Below, piece by piece: positions 8,264 through 16,514 of a DNA stretch of 53,116 nucleotides. The position numbers were made by a program, and so were the translations under genes. The notes beneath the pieces are model-generated. The model made no database searches and had not been told where the DNA came from. It was given only the letters and a program-made list of their open reading frames with translations. The number at the start of each line of letters is the position of its first letter. Position 1 is the stretch's first letter. Origin of the DNA: Pseudodesulfovibrio pelocollis (GTDB taxonomy: Bacteria > Desulfobacterota > Desulfovibrionia > Desulfovibrionales > Desulfovibrionaceae); NCBI RefSeq assembly GCF_030282845.1, contig NZ_JASTWE010000025.1, positions 1 through 53,116 on the forward strand. Direction: 5' to 3'.

Positions 8264-8517
8264 AAAAAAAGATACGTCTCCTGGATCTGCTCGTAGTCCT
8301 CGTCGTAGAGTTGCTCCATGTCCTGTGCGGGCAGGCCGCACAGCAGGGCAAAGAGGGCCAGTTCCATCTCCGCCTGGGTCGCGCCGTCCGGTGCGGTCCG
8401 GGCCGCGTCCAGCCGGTCCTGGACCGTGGACTTGCGCATGGTCAGTTCCGTCACCGTCCTGCCGCCCAGTTCATAGGCGTGGCACAGCGGGATCTGCTTC
8501 TCGGTGATCATGGTCAT
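8164..8517 (-). CDS. Tail assembly chaperone E (P2 gpE-like)
   Basis: 117 residues from ATG 8517 in an ATGA overlap with the tube gene; a second ATG at 8511 has better spacing from GGGAGGG and may be the true start. The segment QIPLCHAYELGGRTVTELTM resembles phage tail assembly chaperones of the E family (KEITLSEPI-type start, then RKST region). Late in the gene it carries the slippery run used to make the longer E+E' form. Position between tube and tape measure fits P2. Confidence 0.82.
   Translation of the reverse strand: MTMITEKQIPLCHAYELGGRTVTELTMRKSTVQDRLDAARTAPDGATQAEMELALFALLCGLPAQDMEQLYDEDYEQIQETYLFLKRQRPDRTGATGKWGAGPDETAGKEPVKSENG
8263..8269 (-). promoter_or_regulatory. Programmed -1 frameshift slippery heptamer T TTT TTG
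   Basis: On the minus strand the E frame reads CTT TTT TTG AAA. The heptamer T TTT TTG in E phase allows both tRNAs to slip back one base, after which the frame stays open for 75 codons to 8036. P2 uses the same heptamer for its E to E+E' shift, which is established knowledge; use here is inferred from sequence, phase and position. Confidence 0.8.
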
Positions 8518-9035
8518 CCCTCCCTGCCCAGGTCGGCCCGGACCCCGGCCAGATAGTCCACACCATCGACCACGAACTTGTAGCCGAGCTGGTCGATCTC
8601 CAGCATGTCCACCCCGTTCTCCACCATCTTCAGGTAGGTCACGGAAAAGGTGAACTCGTTGTCCATGGCCTTGCCCGCCTCGTACTTGCCGCCGGGAATG
8701 CCTGCGGGCGTGCCCTGCAGCACCACCCGCTCCGGGCTGGTCACCAGCGCGCCGCCCACGGTGCGCGACTGCTTGGAGGCGCGCAGCTCCAGCATGTGCG
8801 CCGCCGGAGCCAGCAGCTTGTAGCTCTGGCTGGTCTTGACCCGGAACTTGATCTTGGCCTCCATGGGCTCCACATGCCCCAGGGTGATGGACTTGATGGC
8901 CCCGGCAATGCCTGCGCCGCGCAGCTCCTCGGACAGGAACGTGATGTCCGTGATCTCGGCGTCCACCACGCCCAACAGGGTTTCCCCGGACAGATACGCC
9001 TCGAACGCCACCAGTTTCTCGGGAATGTTGCTCAT
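8514..9035 (-). CDS. Phage major tail tube protein (P2 gpFII-like)
   Basis: 173 residues. The ATG at 9035 is preferred over the GTG at 9038 because GGAGGT then sits five bases away. The start MSNIPEKLVAFEAYLSGETL and the segments LGVVDAEITDITFLSEELRG and GAIKSITLGHVEPMEAKIKF are typical of FII tube proteins, which polymerise into the inner tube of contractile tails. It is directly downstream of the sheath gene with overlapping stop and start. Confidence 0.93.
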   Translation of the reverse strand: MSNIPEKLVAFEAYLSGETLLGVVDAEITDITFLSEELRGAGIAGAIKSITLGHVEPMEAKIKFRVKTSQSYKLLAPAAHMLELRASKQSRTVGGALVTSPERVVLQGTPAGIPGGKYEAGKAMDNEFTFSVTYLKMVENGVDMLEIDQLGYKFVVDGVDYLAGVRADLGREG

Positions 9036-10267
9036 CACTCACCTCCGAACAACGCGCTGACATAGCTGGCGTCGTACTCAAGAATGTTCTCGATGACCCG
9101 GTTGGGCGAGGGCGGGGTCATGTAGGTGTGGAACCGGCTGATGCCGTCCATCAGGTCGGTCACCGGGTTCTCGTCCGCCAAAAAGGCGATGCGCCCGCCC
9201 AGGATGTATTCGCGCCGGGCAAAGCCGCTCAGCCGGATCTGCTCGGAGTCCACGATGGTCTCGATCTGGCGGCGGCTGAGCGGCGCATCGAGCAGCTGCC
9301 AGTAGGTCAGAATGAAGGTGTTGGCGTGCCAGTTGAAGAAGCGCCGGATGGGAATGAAGGCGTCCTTGGGATCGGTCACCGAGGGATAGGCGGCGGTGCG
9401 GTTGCCAAAGAGCTTCCAGCCGCCGTCAAAGTTGAAGGGCACGACCACGCCCTGGCCGTTGAGATACTCGGCCTCGGTCAGCCCCAGGTGGAGAGCCAGG
9501 CCGTTGACCCTGGCCCCGGTCACCTTGAGTCGCTTGTTGGAGGGCGAGACATAGGGCACGTCGTCGTGATCAACGTCGGTCAGGCAGATGCGCCCGGCGA
9601 TCTGGGTGGAGGCGTGGAAGACCATGTCCCCCAGGACCGTCTTGCCCCAGCCCGCGATCATGCGCGCGCCGGTCAGGTTGTTGGTCTCCTTGTAGCCCGG
9701 CACGTCGGTGTACCTGGTCACGGTCGCGTCCGGGATGTCGATGACCGCCATGGCGCTGAACAGGCCGTTGATGTTCTCGGCCTTGGCCTCCATGACCACG
9801 GACACGGCCGGATCGTCCGACCAGCCCGGGGCCACGATCTGCCCGGGCACCAGCCGGTAGCGGGGAAACACCTCGGCCACCAGCTCAAGGCCGGTCCTGG
9901 CTCCGGTCCCGGCGTCGATGCCGCCGATGATGTCGGCGGCCGTCACCGCCCCCGGGTCGCTCGCCTCCCCGGCCTTGTGCACGGCCGGGTCGTAGACGTT
10001 GATGAACACCACCGGGGCCATGCCGAACAGGGCGAAATGCGAATAGGCGAACTCGCACAGGGTGTATTTCGCCCAGTCGTCGGACCAGCCGAAAGCGATC
10101 ACGAACTCGTCATAGGTGTGGATCACCCGCACCTCGTTGACCGGCTTGTCGGTCAGGCCCTCCACGGGCGCGGTGCCCACCACCACGGGAATGCCCGCGC
10201 TGATCCGCCTGGGCGGCAGTATCCGGGTGGGCACCTCGGACGCCTTGACTCGATGATAGTAGGTCAT
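9035..10267 (-). CDS. Phage tail sheath protein (P2 gpFI-like)
   Basis: 410 residues from ATG 10267 (GGAGGGA ribosome site). N-terminal HRVKASEVPTRILPPRRISA is followed by IPVVVGTAPVEG, the usual sheath entry motif; the C-terminal half has NWHANTFILTYWQLLDAPLS and RRQIETIVDSEQIRLSGF, the polymerising sheath domain. It forms the contractile outer tail. Together with the tube gene it shows that the virion is a myovirus type. Length is normal (P2 FI is 396). Confidence 0.95.
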   Translation of the reverse strand: MTYYHRVKASEVPTRILPPRRISAGIPVVVGTAPVEGLTDKPVNEVRVIHTYDEFVIAFGWSDDWAKYTLCEFAYSHFALFGMAPVVFINVYDPAVHKAGEASDPGAVTAADIIGGIDAGTGARTGLELVAEVFPRYRLVPGQIVAPGWSDDPAVSVVMEAKAENINGLFSAMAVIDIPDATVTRYTDVPGYKETNNLTGARMIAGWGKTVLGDMVFHASTQIAGRICLTDVDHDDVPYVSPSNKRLKVTGARVNGLALHLGLTEAEYLNGQGVVVPFNFDGGWKLFGNRTAAYPSVTDPKDAFIPIRRFFNWHANTFILTYWQLLDAPLSRRQIETIVDSEQIRLSGFARREYILGGRIAFLADENPVTDLMDGISRFHTYMTPPSPNRVIENILEYDASYVSALFGGE

Positions 10268-10270
10268 GGG

Positions 10271-10534
10271 TTATCCCTCCATGGCGGCCACGGCCCTGTA
10301 GGCGGTGGCCATGTCGCTGGTTGCGTCGCGCAGGGCGGCCCGCGCCCTGCCCGCCTCGGACACCGGCACGAACAGCGCCCTCAGCGCCTCGTTGCCCTTG
10401 TTCCTGACGGCCCGGGCCAGATGCTCGGGCAGCACTCCGGCCGTGAAGACCGCGCCGTGCGCCACATGCAAGGCCCCCATCTTGGTGGGGCCGATGTACA
10501 TGACCGGGCCGGTGTCGGGTTTCTTGTCAGCCAT
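10271..10534 (-). CDS. Small phage structural-block protein, unknown
   Basis: 87 residues from ATG 10534, with GGAGGCGTGAG upstream on the minus strand. I do not recognise a family. The sequence has MADKKPDTGPVMYIGPTKMG, then AHGAVFTAGVLPEHLARAV, and an alanine/arginine-rich C-terminus. It lies three bases from the sheath gene and just after the gp37-like gene, so it belongs to the connector/tail block and may be a neck or tail-completion part. No membrane segment or signal peptide is seen. Confidence 0.7.
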   Translation of the reverse strand: MADKKPDTGPVMYIGPTKMGALHVAHGAVFTAGVLPEHLARAVRNKGNEALRALFVPVSEAGRARAALRDATSDMATAYRAVAAMEG

Positions 10535-10536
10535 TC

Positions 10537-11019
10537 TCACGCCTCCAGGGTTTGTGCGGGAGCCGGTGCGCTCCACGTGGTTGTTATGGTCGCCAGATGA
10601 AACCGGTTCTGCTGTTTCTCCGGCGCGGGTTTCATGGAGCGCAGCGGCCATTGCAGCTCGTATCTGCCGTCCAGCACCCGGGTTTCGGTCAGCAGCCTGC
10701 GCAGCCGGGTCGCGGCCACCAGGGTCCACTGCTCGGCCACGGCCGCAGCGTGCTCGCCGTCATTTCCGCCGTCCTCCACGCCATACACCCCGATAACCAG
10801 GGCAAAGGTTTCCAGGCTGTCCCCGGTCTCGCTGTCCTCGCCTTCGAGCCAGCGCACGATGACAAAGGGAAACGCCTGCTCGTCGCGCTCGGCGGGCGGC
10901 AGCGCGCCGCGAAATATGCCGGGCGGCCCGGGTGTGCGACCCGGTCGCTCAAGGGTCAGCCCGGCGAGGTTCGCCCGCAGGAAGGCGATGATTGCGTCCT
11001 GGATCAGCAGGGCGGTCAT
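10537..11019 (-). CDS. gp37-like phage protein (tail terminator/completion candidate)
   Basis: 160 residues from ATG 11019, in an ATGA overlap with the upstream gene. It has an N-terminal helix LLIQDAIIAFLRANLAGLTL, FPFVIVRWLEGEDSETGDSL and a DGRYELQWPLRSMKPAPEKQ stretch, features seen in Mu-like gp37/DUF1834-type proteins placed before the sheath gene. These are thought to complete or terminate the tail. The family name is a pattern-based judgement. Confidence 0.65.
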   Translation of the reverse strand: MTALLIQDAIIAFLRANLAGLTLERPGRTPGPPGIFRGALPPAERDEQAFPFVIVRWLEGEDSETGDSLETFALVIGVYGVEDGGNDGEHAAAVAEQWTLVAATRLRRLLTETRVLDGRYELQWPLRSMKPAPEKQQNRFHLATITTTWSAPAPAQTLEA

Positions 11020-11642
11020 CGCAGCCCCGCCTGCTGGAGCACGAAGCGGGCCTCATGCTCCATGTGGTGCGCAAACCGCTCGGCCACCCGCTCCTCCAGC
11101 TCGTCGGCCACCAGGTCGTTTTGCAGCCAGGTCAGGTAGGATATGGAGTACAGCTCCCGGATCTTCGAGTCCCACCCCTCGTCCACCCGCTCAAACACGC
11201 CCACATGCCCGGAATCCATCCTGGCCAGAAAGGCGCTTGTGAGCACGCTCGCCCGGCCCGTCTTCTTGACCCGGACCTTGACGCCCCGGTGGCGTTGCGC
11301 CTTGGGCGTCCTGTAGTATCCGGGCATGGTCGGCACCGGCTCGGTGGAGCCGACCACATAGCGGACAAGGGGCAGCGAGCCGCGCCCGGAAAAAACCAGC
11401 TCCCCATCAGGCCGGGCATAGGTGGCCTTGCGCACGTCCACCTGGGCCAGCACCTCGGACTGGGTCACGCGAAATTCCCCGGCCACCATCCGGGCCGTGA
11501 GCCGGGCCGCGTTCTTCAGCGTCTTGTTGATGGCCCGGCTTGCCGCCTTCTGCGCCCCCTGCTCCACAGAGGAGAGCGCGTCGAGCATCTCCTCCACCAC
11601 GGCGCTGGCATTGTCCATGTCGAGCCTGATCAGCAGGGCCAT
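11016..11642 (-). CDS. Minor tail protein Z-like
   Basis: 208 residues. I use ATG 11642 because GGGAGG lies eight bases upstream and the stop of the previous gene overlaps by one base; a longer form starting at 11660 is possible. The segment AASRAINKTLKNAARLTARM and FRVTQSEVLAQVDVRKA resemble phage lambda minor tail protein Z-type proteins. It sits between the head block and the sheath, so a role in tail completion or head-tail joining is likely. No membrane segments. Confidence 0.65.
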   Translation of the reverse strand: MALLIRLDMDNASAVVEEMLDALSSVEQGAQKAASRAINKTLKNAARLTARMVAGEFRVTQSEVLAQVDVRKATYARPDGELVFSGRGSLPLVRYVVGSTEPVPTMPGYYRTPKAQRHRGVKVRVKKTGRASVLTSAFLARMDSGHVGVFERVDEGWDSKIRELYSISYLTWLQNDLVADELEERVAERFAHHMEHEARFVLQQAGLR

Positions 11643-11959
11643 CAGCAGACCTCCCGCCACATCTGGACCTCAAGGATGCCGCGCGAGCTTTCCACCCGCG
11701 CCACCTCGCGCTCCTGGCCGTCCACCGTCATCCGCTGCCGCACCTTGGGCGCGGGCAGATCCGCCTCGCGCCAGAAAAGCGTCCACACCCGTATCTCGAC
11801 CCCTTCACGGCCGCCGCCCCGGCCGTCGCCGTCCAGCCCTGCGCCCTCCTCCCGCTCCACCACGCACAGGGTCACGCCGTCGATGACCACGGCCCGGCCG
11901 AAGTCGCGGAAGAAGAGATCGGACAAAACGTCCCGGTCAATGGTGTGGTGCAGGGTCAT
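11642..11959 (-). CDS. Head-tail connector candidate, unknown family
   Basis: 105 residues from ATG 11959. It starts MTLHHTIDRDVLSDLFFRDF, has FGRAVVIDGVTLCVVEREEG, and ends in a beta-rich segment ERGILEVQMWREVC-like (residues about 90 to 105). Size and position directly after the capsid gene match lambda FII/Mu-type head-tail connector proteins, but I do not see a decisive motif. It begins the tail-side transcription unit after the hairpin at 11986-12021. Confidence 0.6.
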   Translation of the reverse strand: MTLHHTIDRDVLSDLFFRDFGRAVVIDGVTLCVVEREEGAGLDGDGRGGGREGVEIRVWTLFWREADLPAPKVRQRMTVDGQEREVARVESSRGILEVQMWREVC

Positions 11960-11985
11960 GTGTGCCTCCAGTCCCCGTCCCCTTC

Positions 11986-12021
11986 GGGCGGCCCGGCCAA
12001 GACGGTGAAGCCGGGCCGCCC
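11986..12021 (-). terminator. 12-bp perfect GC stem-loop after the capsid gene
   Basis: Bases 11986-11997 and 12010-12021 are perfect inverted repeats with a 12-base loop, 28 bases after the capsid stop on the minus strand. There is no U-run, so it may be a processing/stability hairpin or a partial terminator that keeps capsid mRNA high relative to tail genes rather than a full terminator. Confidence 0.6.
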
Positions 12022-12048
12022 TTGTTCAGGGGAGGTGCGGGGAAGACG

Positions 12049-13047
12049 CTACTTGATGCCGGTAAACACGTAGCCGCAGTTTTTGGAGATGTCCGAGAGC
12101 ACGTTGCCGTCGTCGTCGTAGCTCTTGAGCAGGCGCACATCGATGTCGTGACGCACGCGCAGGATCGTGGCGCGCACCGTTTCGTCCCAGTAGTCCTCCA
12201 CCACGTACTCCTCGCTTGAGCCCTCGTTCCACTTGAAGGTCCGGGCGATGGACGGCTCGACGATATCCGACCCCTCGGCAGCCACGCAGGCCAGGGTGGC
12301 CACCGCGTCGCTCCAGATGTCCTCCAGGGCCGGGTTCTTGGCACGGTTGCTGCCGTTGACCAGGGCCCCGGCCAGCTCGATCCTGATTTCGAGGTAGGTT
12401 TCCAGGTGGGAGATGTCGATGGTGCCGGTCTTCCTGGCGTCCGGGAAGATGGCGTACACCGCATCCTGCACCTTCTTGCAGGCGCACAGGTTGTTGTAGG
12501 TGGGCCAGGCGATGATCAAGGTGTTGTAGAAAACACCCTTCCTGCGCCCTATCTCGCGGGCCGCCTTGATGTCCGCCTTGGGGTCGGCGTCATCGGGCAG
12601 CGACCACTTGGCCGAGGCCGCGCCGGTCAGGAAGTTGCCCGGCTTCTGGAGCTTTGCGGCGGTCTCGATCTCGTAGGCGCGCAGCACGATGTTGGTGCAC
12701 TGGTTGAGACCGGCAGCCTCCATGTCGATGATGGACGAGTAGATGGCCCGAAAACGGGCATCGAGCGGATGCTCGTGACCGCGCTCGCGGCAAGAGTAGT
12801 GTCCGGCCTCGAACTGGCCGCCGCTGCGCTTGTAGGCAGCGCCGGGCGCGCGGTGCACTTCCTCGGCGTTGAAGGCGTACTTGGCGGGCAGCACCGGGAA
12901 ATCGGCGGCCTGGGCACTCACGGGAAAGTAGGGTGCCACCCTGGAGGCGATGAAGCCGAAGGCGGCCGCGCCAGTCATGGTCTCGTGCACGAGCACGGAC
13001 AGGTCCGGGCGCAGGCGTCCGGCGGTTCCGGGGGTTGCGGGAATCAT
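12049..13047 (-). CDS. Major capsid protein (phage capsid E-like)
   Basis: 332 residues from ATG 13047 (AAGGAGAGAACC ribosome site). The gene follows the decoration protein and protease, the lambda D-E order. The sequence has ADFPVLPAKYAFNAEEVHRA, YKRSGGQFEAGHYSCRERGH and a late VVEDYWDETVRATILRVRHD segment, as in capsid proteins of many proteobacterial prophages. Length fits HK97-fold capsids. It should form the icosahedral head together with the scaffold and protease. Confidence 0.85.
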   Translation of the reverse strand: MIPATPGTAGRLRPDLSVLVHETMTGAAAFGFIASRVAPYFPVSAQAADFPVLPAKYAFNAEEVHRAPGAAYKRSGGQFEAGHYSCRERGHEHPLDARFRAIYSSIIDMEAAGLNQCTNIVLRAYEIETAAKLQKPGNFLTGAASAKWSLPDDADPKADIKAAREIGRRKGVFYNTLIIAWPTYNNLCACKKVQDAVYAIFPDARKTGTIDISHLETYLEIRIELAGALVNGSNRAKNPALEDIWSDAVATLACVAAEGSDIVEPSIARTFKWNEGSSEEYVVEDYWDETVRATILRVRHDIDVRLLKSYDDDGNVLSDISKNCGYVFTGIK

Positions 13048-13061
13048 GGTTCTCTCCTTGG

Positions 13062-13451
13062 TTAGCTGCTGACAGTGATGACCTTGCCGCTCTCCACGGC
13101 CAGGACTTCGACGAGATCGCCGTCATCGGCAGCGGCCTCCAGGGCCACGCCGACCTTGACGTAGTCCCCGGCCGCCGTGGGCAGGGCCCGGACCTTGCCG
13201 AACGCGGCAGCAAACACGTCCGCGCCCACCACAAAGGCTCCGGCCGCCACCATGAGGTGGGTGCCGGGCTTGTTGAAGTAGGCCACGCCCACGTCTTCGC
13301 CTTCCACCTGATCGAGTCGGGCCACGCCGATGCCAAGGCTGGTCGCCGTCGCGTAGACCAGCTGCCCGCTCGCATTGAGCGCCACCCGGCGGCCAACGGC
13401 CACATCCTGCCCGCACCCGTGGGTGCCGATGCCGTAATCGTTGTAGCTCAT
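13062..13451 (-). CDS. Capsid decoration/cement protein (DUF2190-like)
   Basis: 129 residues from ATG 13451 (GAGGAAGCC before it). GIGTHGCGQDVAVGRRVAL, QLVYATATSLGIGVARLD and HLMVAAGAFVVGADVFAA give a glycine/valine-rich beta protein like the cement proteins placed between protease and capsid genes in lambda-like head blocks. It probably stabilises the expanded capsid. Family call by pattern and position. Confidence 0.75.
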   Translation of the reverse strand: MSYNDYGIGTHGCGQDVAVGRRVALNASGQLVYATATSLGIGVARLDQVEGEDVGVAYFNKPGTHLMVAAGAFVVGADVFAAAFGKVRALPTAAGDYVKVGVALEAAADDGDLVEVLAVESGKVITVSS

Positions 13452-13460
13452 GGCTTCCTC

Positions 13461-13937
13461 CTACTTCTGCCCGGCCAGCCAGGCCGCGTGGAGTTCGGGG
13501 TTCTTGCGGGCCACGGCCAGGATGGCCTTGCCCTTGGAGCACTCGGCCTCTTCCATGTGGGCCTTGACCAGGGCGTCGAAGTCGTCACCGGCCACAGCGC
13601 TCACGGCCTGGCCGTCCTGCCCAGCGCTCTCGCCCAGGCGCTCCTCAAAGGCCTTGAGTTTTTCGGCCCTGCCGGTCCGCTCGGCCGCGAGCGCCTGCCG
13701 GTAGAAATCAGCGGGCGCTATGCCGTCCCTGACCGCACTGGCGGTCGCTTCCGGGTCGGCCCCGGCGGCCATCAGATCGACCACGCGCTGCCGCTCGGCG
13801 TTGACGCCGTGTGCGTACAGTTCCGCAGCCAGATCGGGATTGGCCTGGGTCAGCTGCTCGGCGGTCATCGCCGAGAGGTCCATGAGACCGGAGCCACCGC
13901 TGTCGGCTCCGGCACCTTTGGGGGTGGTTCCGGGCAT
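13461..13937 (-). CDS. Nested scaffold protein, internal start within the protease gene (Nu3-like)
   Basis: Inside the protease gene an AGGAGG sits six bases before ATG 13937, in the same frame. It would give a 158-residue product, MPGTTPKGAGADSGGSG and onward, equal to the scaffold-like C-terminal third. Lambda makes Nu3 from an internal start within C in the same way. The ribosome site is stronger than that of many annotated genes nearby. Translation from it is inferred. Confidence 0.65.
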   Translation of the reverse strand: MPGTTPKGAGADSGGSGLMDLSAMTAEQLTQANPDLAAELYAHGVNAERQRVVDLMAAGADPEATASAVRDGIAPADFYRQALAAERTGRAEKLKAFEERLGESAGQDGQAVSAVAGDDFDALVKAHMEEAECSKGKAILAVARKNPELHAAWLAGQK

Positions 13938-14816
13938 GTCTGCCTCCTGGGTTTGCATGTTGTTTCTGGCGTCGGCCAGTTCCAGAGCCCGCGCCACTGC
14001 GGACTCCATGTTGCCGACGCTATTGACAAAGCCGCGCACGGCAGCCTCGTTTCCGATATGGGTTGCGCCATCGGCCAGTTGTGCCAGGACATCCTCCACG
14101 GACATGCCCCGGTTCACGGCCACGGCCTCGACAAACAGCGCGTAGTAGTGGTCCACCCGCGCCTGCAGATAGTCGCGCCCTTCGTCGCTGAGCGGTTTCT
14201 CGTCGCTGGCGATGCGCTTGTACTCACCGGCGAAAAGCACGGTCCGCCGCACGCCCTGCGCCTCGTCGCGCCGGGAGTAGTCGAAATGCATGGCTGCCAC
14301 GCCGATGCTGCCCACCTGGGCGTCCAGGGTGCACATCATCTCGTTGGCGGCAGACCCGATCCAGTAGGCCGCCGAGCACATCAGCTCGGCGCTGAAGGCC
14401 ACCACCGGCTTGATCTGCCCGGCCGCGCGGATGGTCTCCGTCAGGTCGGACAGGCCAAACACCCCGCCGCCCGGCGAGTCGATGTCCAGCACAATGGCCC
14501 GCGCGGCCGGATCGGCGGCAGCCTTGCGCACCTGCCTGCCGAGCAGTTCGGTGGAGCATCCCCCGGAAATGGCCGAGAAGAGATTGAGCCGCCGGGCAAT
14601 GACGCCGGACACGGGAATCACCGCCACCCCCTCCTCGGTCAGGGTATAGGGTCGGCTCTCGCCGCCGCCCTCTCCGGCCAGGCTGGCGAACACCTCGCCC
14701 CGCGTGGCCCGCCCCTCGATCAGGGCCTGGGCAAACTCGGCCACCTGTTCCATCTTCCCGGGCTCCAGGGCCCAGGTCTCGCCCATCAGGGCCGCAGCGG
14801 CCCGGCTATGTCTCAT
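13461..14816 (-). CDS. Head maturation protease, S49/ClpP-like, with C-terminal scaffold (lambda gpC-like)
   Basis: 451 residues from ATG 14816, chosen over ATG 14822 because AGGAG then has seven-base spacing. Residues 108-118 hold VLDIDSPGGG, Ser148 lies in MCSAAYWIGSAA and Lys200 in AGEYKRIAS, the S49 Ser-Lys pair pattern; GSIGV follows at about 169. Residues about 285 to 451 are alanine/glutamate-rich, like a scaffold domain. It should cut scaffold and portal during head assembly. The gene overlaps the portal stop, the lambda B-C order. Confidence 0.9.
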   Translation of the reverse strand: MRHSRAAAALMGETWALEPGKMEQVAEFAQALIEGRATRGEVFASLAGEGGGESRPYTLTEEGVAVIPVSGVIARRLNLFSAISGGCSTELLGRQVRKAAADPAARAIVLDIDSPGGGVFGLSDLTETIRAAGQIKPVVAFSAELMCSAAYWIGSAANEMMCTLDAQVGSIGVAAMHFDYSRRDEAQGVRRTVLFAGEYKRIASDEKPLSDEGRDYLQARVDHYYALFVEAVAVNRGMSVEDVLAQLADGATHIGNEAAVRGFVNSVGNMESAVARALELADARNNMQTQEADMPGTTPKGAGADSGGSGLMDLSAMTAEQLTQANPDLAAELYAHGVNAERQRVVDLMAAGADPEATASAVRDGIAPADFYRQALAAERTGRAEKLKAFEERLGESAGQDGQAVSAVAGDDFDALVKAHMEEAECSKGKAILAVARKNPELHAAWLAGQK

Positions 14817-16305
14817 CCTCATTCTCCTTGTTTTCCTCCCAGGCCGATTCGGGAATGGCCGACGCGCCCATGGTCACGCCGTACTGCGCCTCGATCTCCC
14901 GGATGAACCGCTTCTCCTTGGCGATCTGGGTCAGTTCGCCTCGCCAGTCGCTGCCCTTGCGGCCGTAGATGGTCCGGTAGCTGGTCACGTGCGAGCCCAG
15001 CTCCATCACATCTGCCTTGGCCGCCTTCTCGCGGTCGATCTGGCGAAACGGCTGGGGCAGGTGCTCGCAGTGGGTGTACTCGTAGAGATTGGCCAGGAAC
15101 TCATCCGCCCGGACAGGCAGGCGGCCGCGCAGGGCGGCCTCGAAGAGAATCCAGGACCAGAACGGCTGGTTCCACTGCAGGTTGAGGGTGCGGTGCTCAA
15201 AATCGTTGAACTGGTCCGCCTTCTCCATGGACGCCTTGGAGGCGGAGTAGCTGGCCTGAAACTTGCGCACCACGTTCTCGGCCCCGCGCCCGGTGGCCAT
15301 GCCGATGCGGTCGATGATGGCCGAGAACATCTCGGTGTAGCGCGAGGGCGCGGCCTCATGCTGGAAGAAGGTCGGCTTCTCCTTGCCCGAGCCGAGCAGG
15401 ATGGTGCCCTTGTTCGTCTCCACCACCCGCTGGTGCCAGGGGGTATCGCGCGAGACCGCGCCCTGGCCGTAGTCGTTGACAAACATGGTGTAGAGGTTGC
15501 GGATCATGGCCCCGACCACGGCCGCCTCGGCCAGGTCGTTGGAGTGCTTGATCTCCGAGATCATGGGCCCCAGGATGGAATCCTGCCGGTACTCCCCGAC
15601 ATTGCGCACGTCGGTCACCAGGAGCATGCGGGGCAGCCCTGTCTCCTTGTCCCACACGTCAAAGGCGGCGCACTGGCTCTTTGGCGGCCGCAGCATGGTC
15701 ACGCCCGGCTGGCGTATCCAGACACGCACCGGCTCGCCGTCCCGGTCCACCTCCACCCCGTCGTATATCTCGACGCTTGTCGCGTCGCTCGGCGTGACCA
15801 GCCGAAAAGGATCGATGGGCAGCAGGCAGGTGGAGAGCGGGGCCAGTGGCCGCCGCTTGGCCATCACCTGGAACACCCCGATGCCCAGCAGCTTCCAGTT
15901 GAAGTAGGCCAGCCCTTGCAGCCCGTAGTAGTCGAGCCGCCGGGTGGCGTCGCAGAAGCGGCGGCAGTCCAAGGCCTGCTGCTCCCACACCCGCAGGGCA
16001 GCGGTCTGAAATTCCTCCTCCCACGCCGCGTCCCGGCCCAGCCACTCGGTCCTGGGCGAGGGCTGCGGGGTCAGGCCGATGCCCACCGCCTCCACCAGCA
16101 GCGACTCCAGCACCCCGTGGGCCATGGCGTCGTTGTAGTAGAGGTCAAAAGCGCGCTCGCTCGTACGCTCCTGCTGCCGCTCGGCCTCGCGCTGGGTGAC
16201 GATGGAGTTGGTCCACGTCGAGAGCGAGCCCTCAAGCGAGGCCCCGGCCCGGCGCACGCGCCGCCCGCGCGAGACCCTGGCAAATGCGGCATGGCGAGAG
16301 GCCAC
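14806..16305 (-). CDS. Phage portal protein, lambda gpB family
   Basis: 499 residues from GTG 16305, overlapping the TAG of the gpW-like gene by one base. It has the lambda-family portal pattern: LSTWTNSIVTQREAERQ near the N-terminus, RAFDLYYNDAMAHGVLESLL, and late KFQASYSASKASMEKADQF followed by WSWILFEAALRGRLP. The portal is the 12-subunit DNA gate of the head and docks terminase. The alternate ATG at 16287 region is internal and less likely. Operon order A-W-B-C matches lambda. Confidence 0.92.
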   Translation of the reverse strand: MASRHAAFARVSRGRRVRRAGASLEGSLSTWTNSIVTQREAERQQERTSERAFDLYYNDAMAHGVLESLLVEAVGIGLTPQPSPRTEWLGRDAAWEEEFQTAALRVWEQQALDCRRFCDATRRLDYYGLQGLAYFNWKLLGIGVFQVMAKRRPLAPLSTCLLPIDPFRLVTPSDATSVEIYDGVEVDRDGEPVRVWIRQPGVTMLRPPKSQCAAFDVWDKETGLPRMLLVTDVRNVGEYRQDSILGPMISEIKHSNDLAEAAVVGAMIRNLYTMFVNDYGQGAVSRDTPWHQRVVETNKGTILLGSGKEKPTFFQHEAAPSRYTEMFSAIIDRIGMATGRGAENVVRKFQASYSASKASMEKADQFNDFEHRTLNLQWNQPFWSWILFEAALRGRLPVRADEFLANLYEYTHCEHLPQPFRQIDREKAAKADVMELGSHVTSYRTIYGRKGSDWRGELTQIAKEKRFIREIEAQYGVTMGASAIPESAWEENKENEDET

Positions 16306-16514
16306 TATCCCTGCCTCACCGCGCCGACCACGGCACGTTCCAGCACGTTGCCGCTGCGGGCCACCCTGGCCTCGGCGTTCAGCCCCTCGCGCACGCGCAT
16401 CAGCTTCTCCGGGTCGCGCTTCACACGCCGCCCGTCGTGCTCGTACTCCTCGGCCTCGATGGCGCTGCCAAGCGCCTCGTCAGGGACTTCCGGTCGCACA
16501 GCCTGTTCGCTCAT
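16305..16514 (-). CDS. Small head-tail joining protein, gpW-like
   Basis: 69 residues from ATG 16514 with GGAGGCAGGCAGG upstream. It has EEYEHDGRRVKRDPEKLMRV and ends in a basic stretch; the DGRR followed by a helix is reminiscent of lambda gpW, a 68-residue joiner. It lies between terminase and portal as W does. The segment from its start to the zinc-ribbon gene carries a terminator at 16644-16672, so it needs its own promoter or readthrough. Confidence 0.65.
   Translation of the reverse strand: MSEQAVRPEVPDEALGSAIEAEEYEHDGRRVKRDPEKLMRVREGLNAEARVARSGNVLERAVVGAVRQG

Noticed and set aside
5742-8507. 921-codon plus-strand frame opposite the tape measure
   Set aside because: Shadow of the minus-strand gene: low-complexity Gly/Arg/His/Gln composition and no ribosome site. 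The same applies to 910-2754, 9128-10600, 13035-14906, 14704-16608 and 21765-23549.
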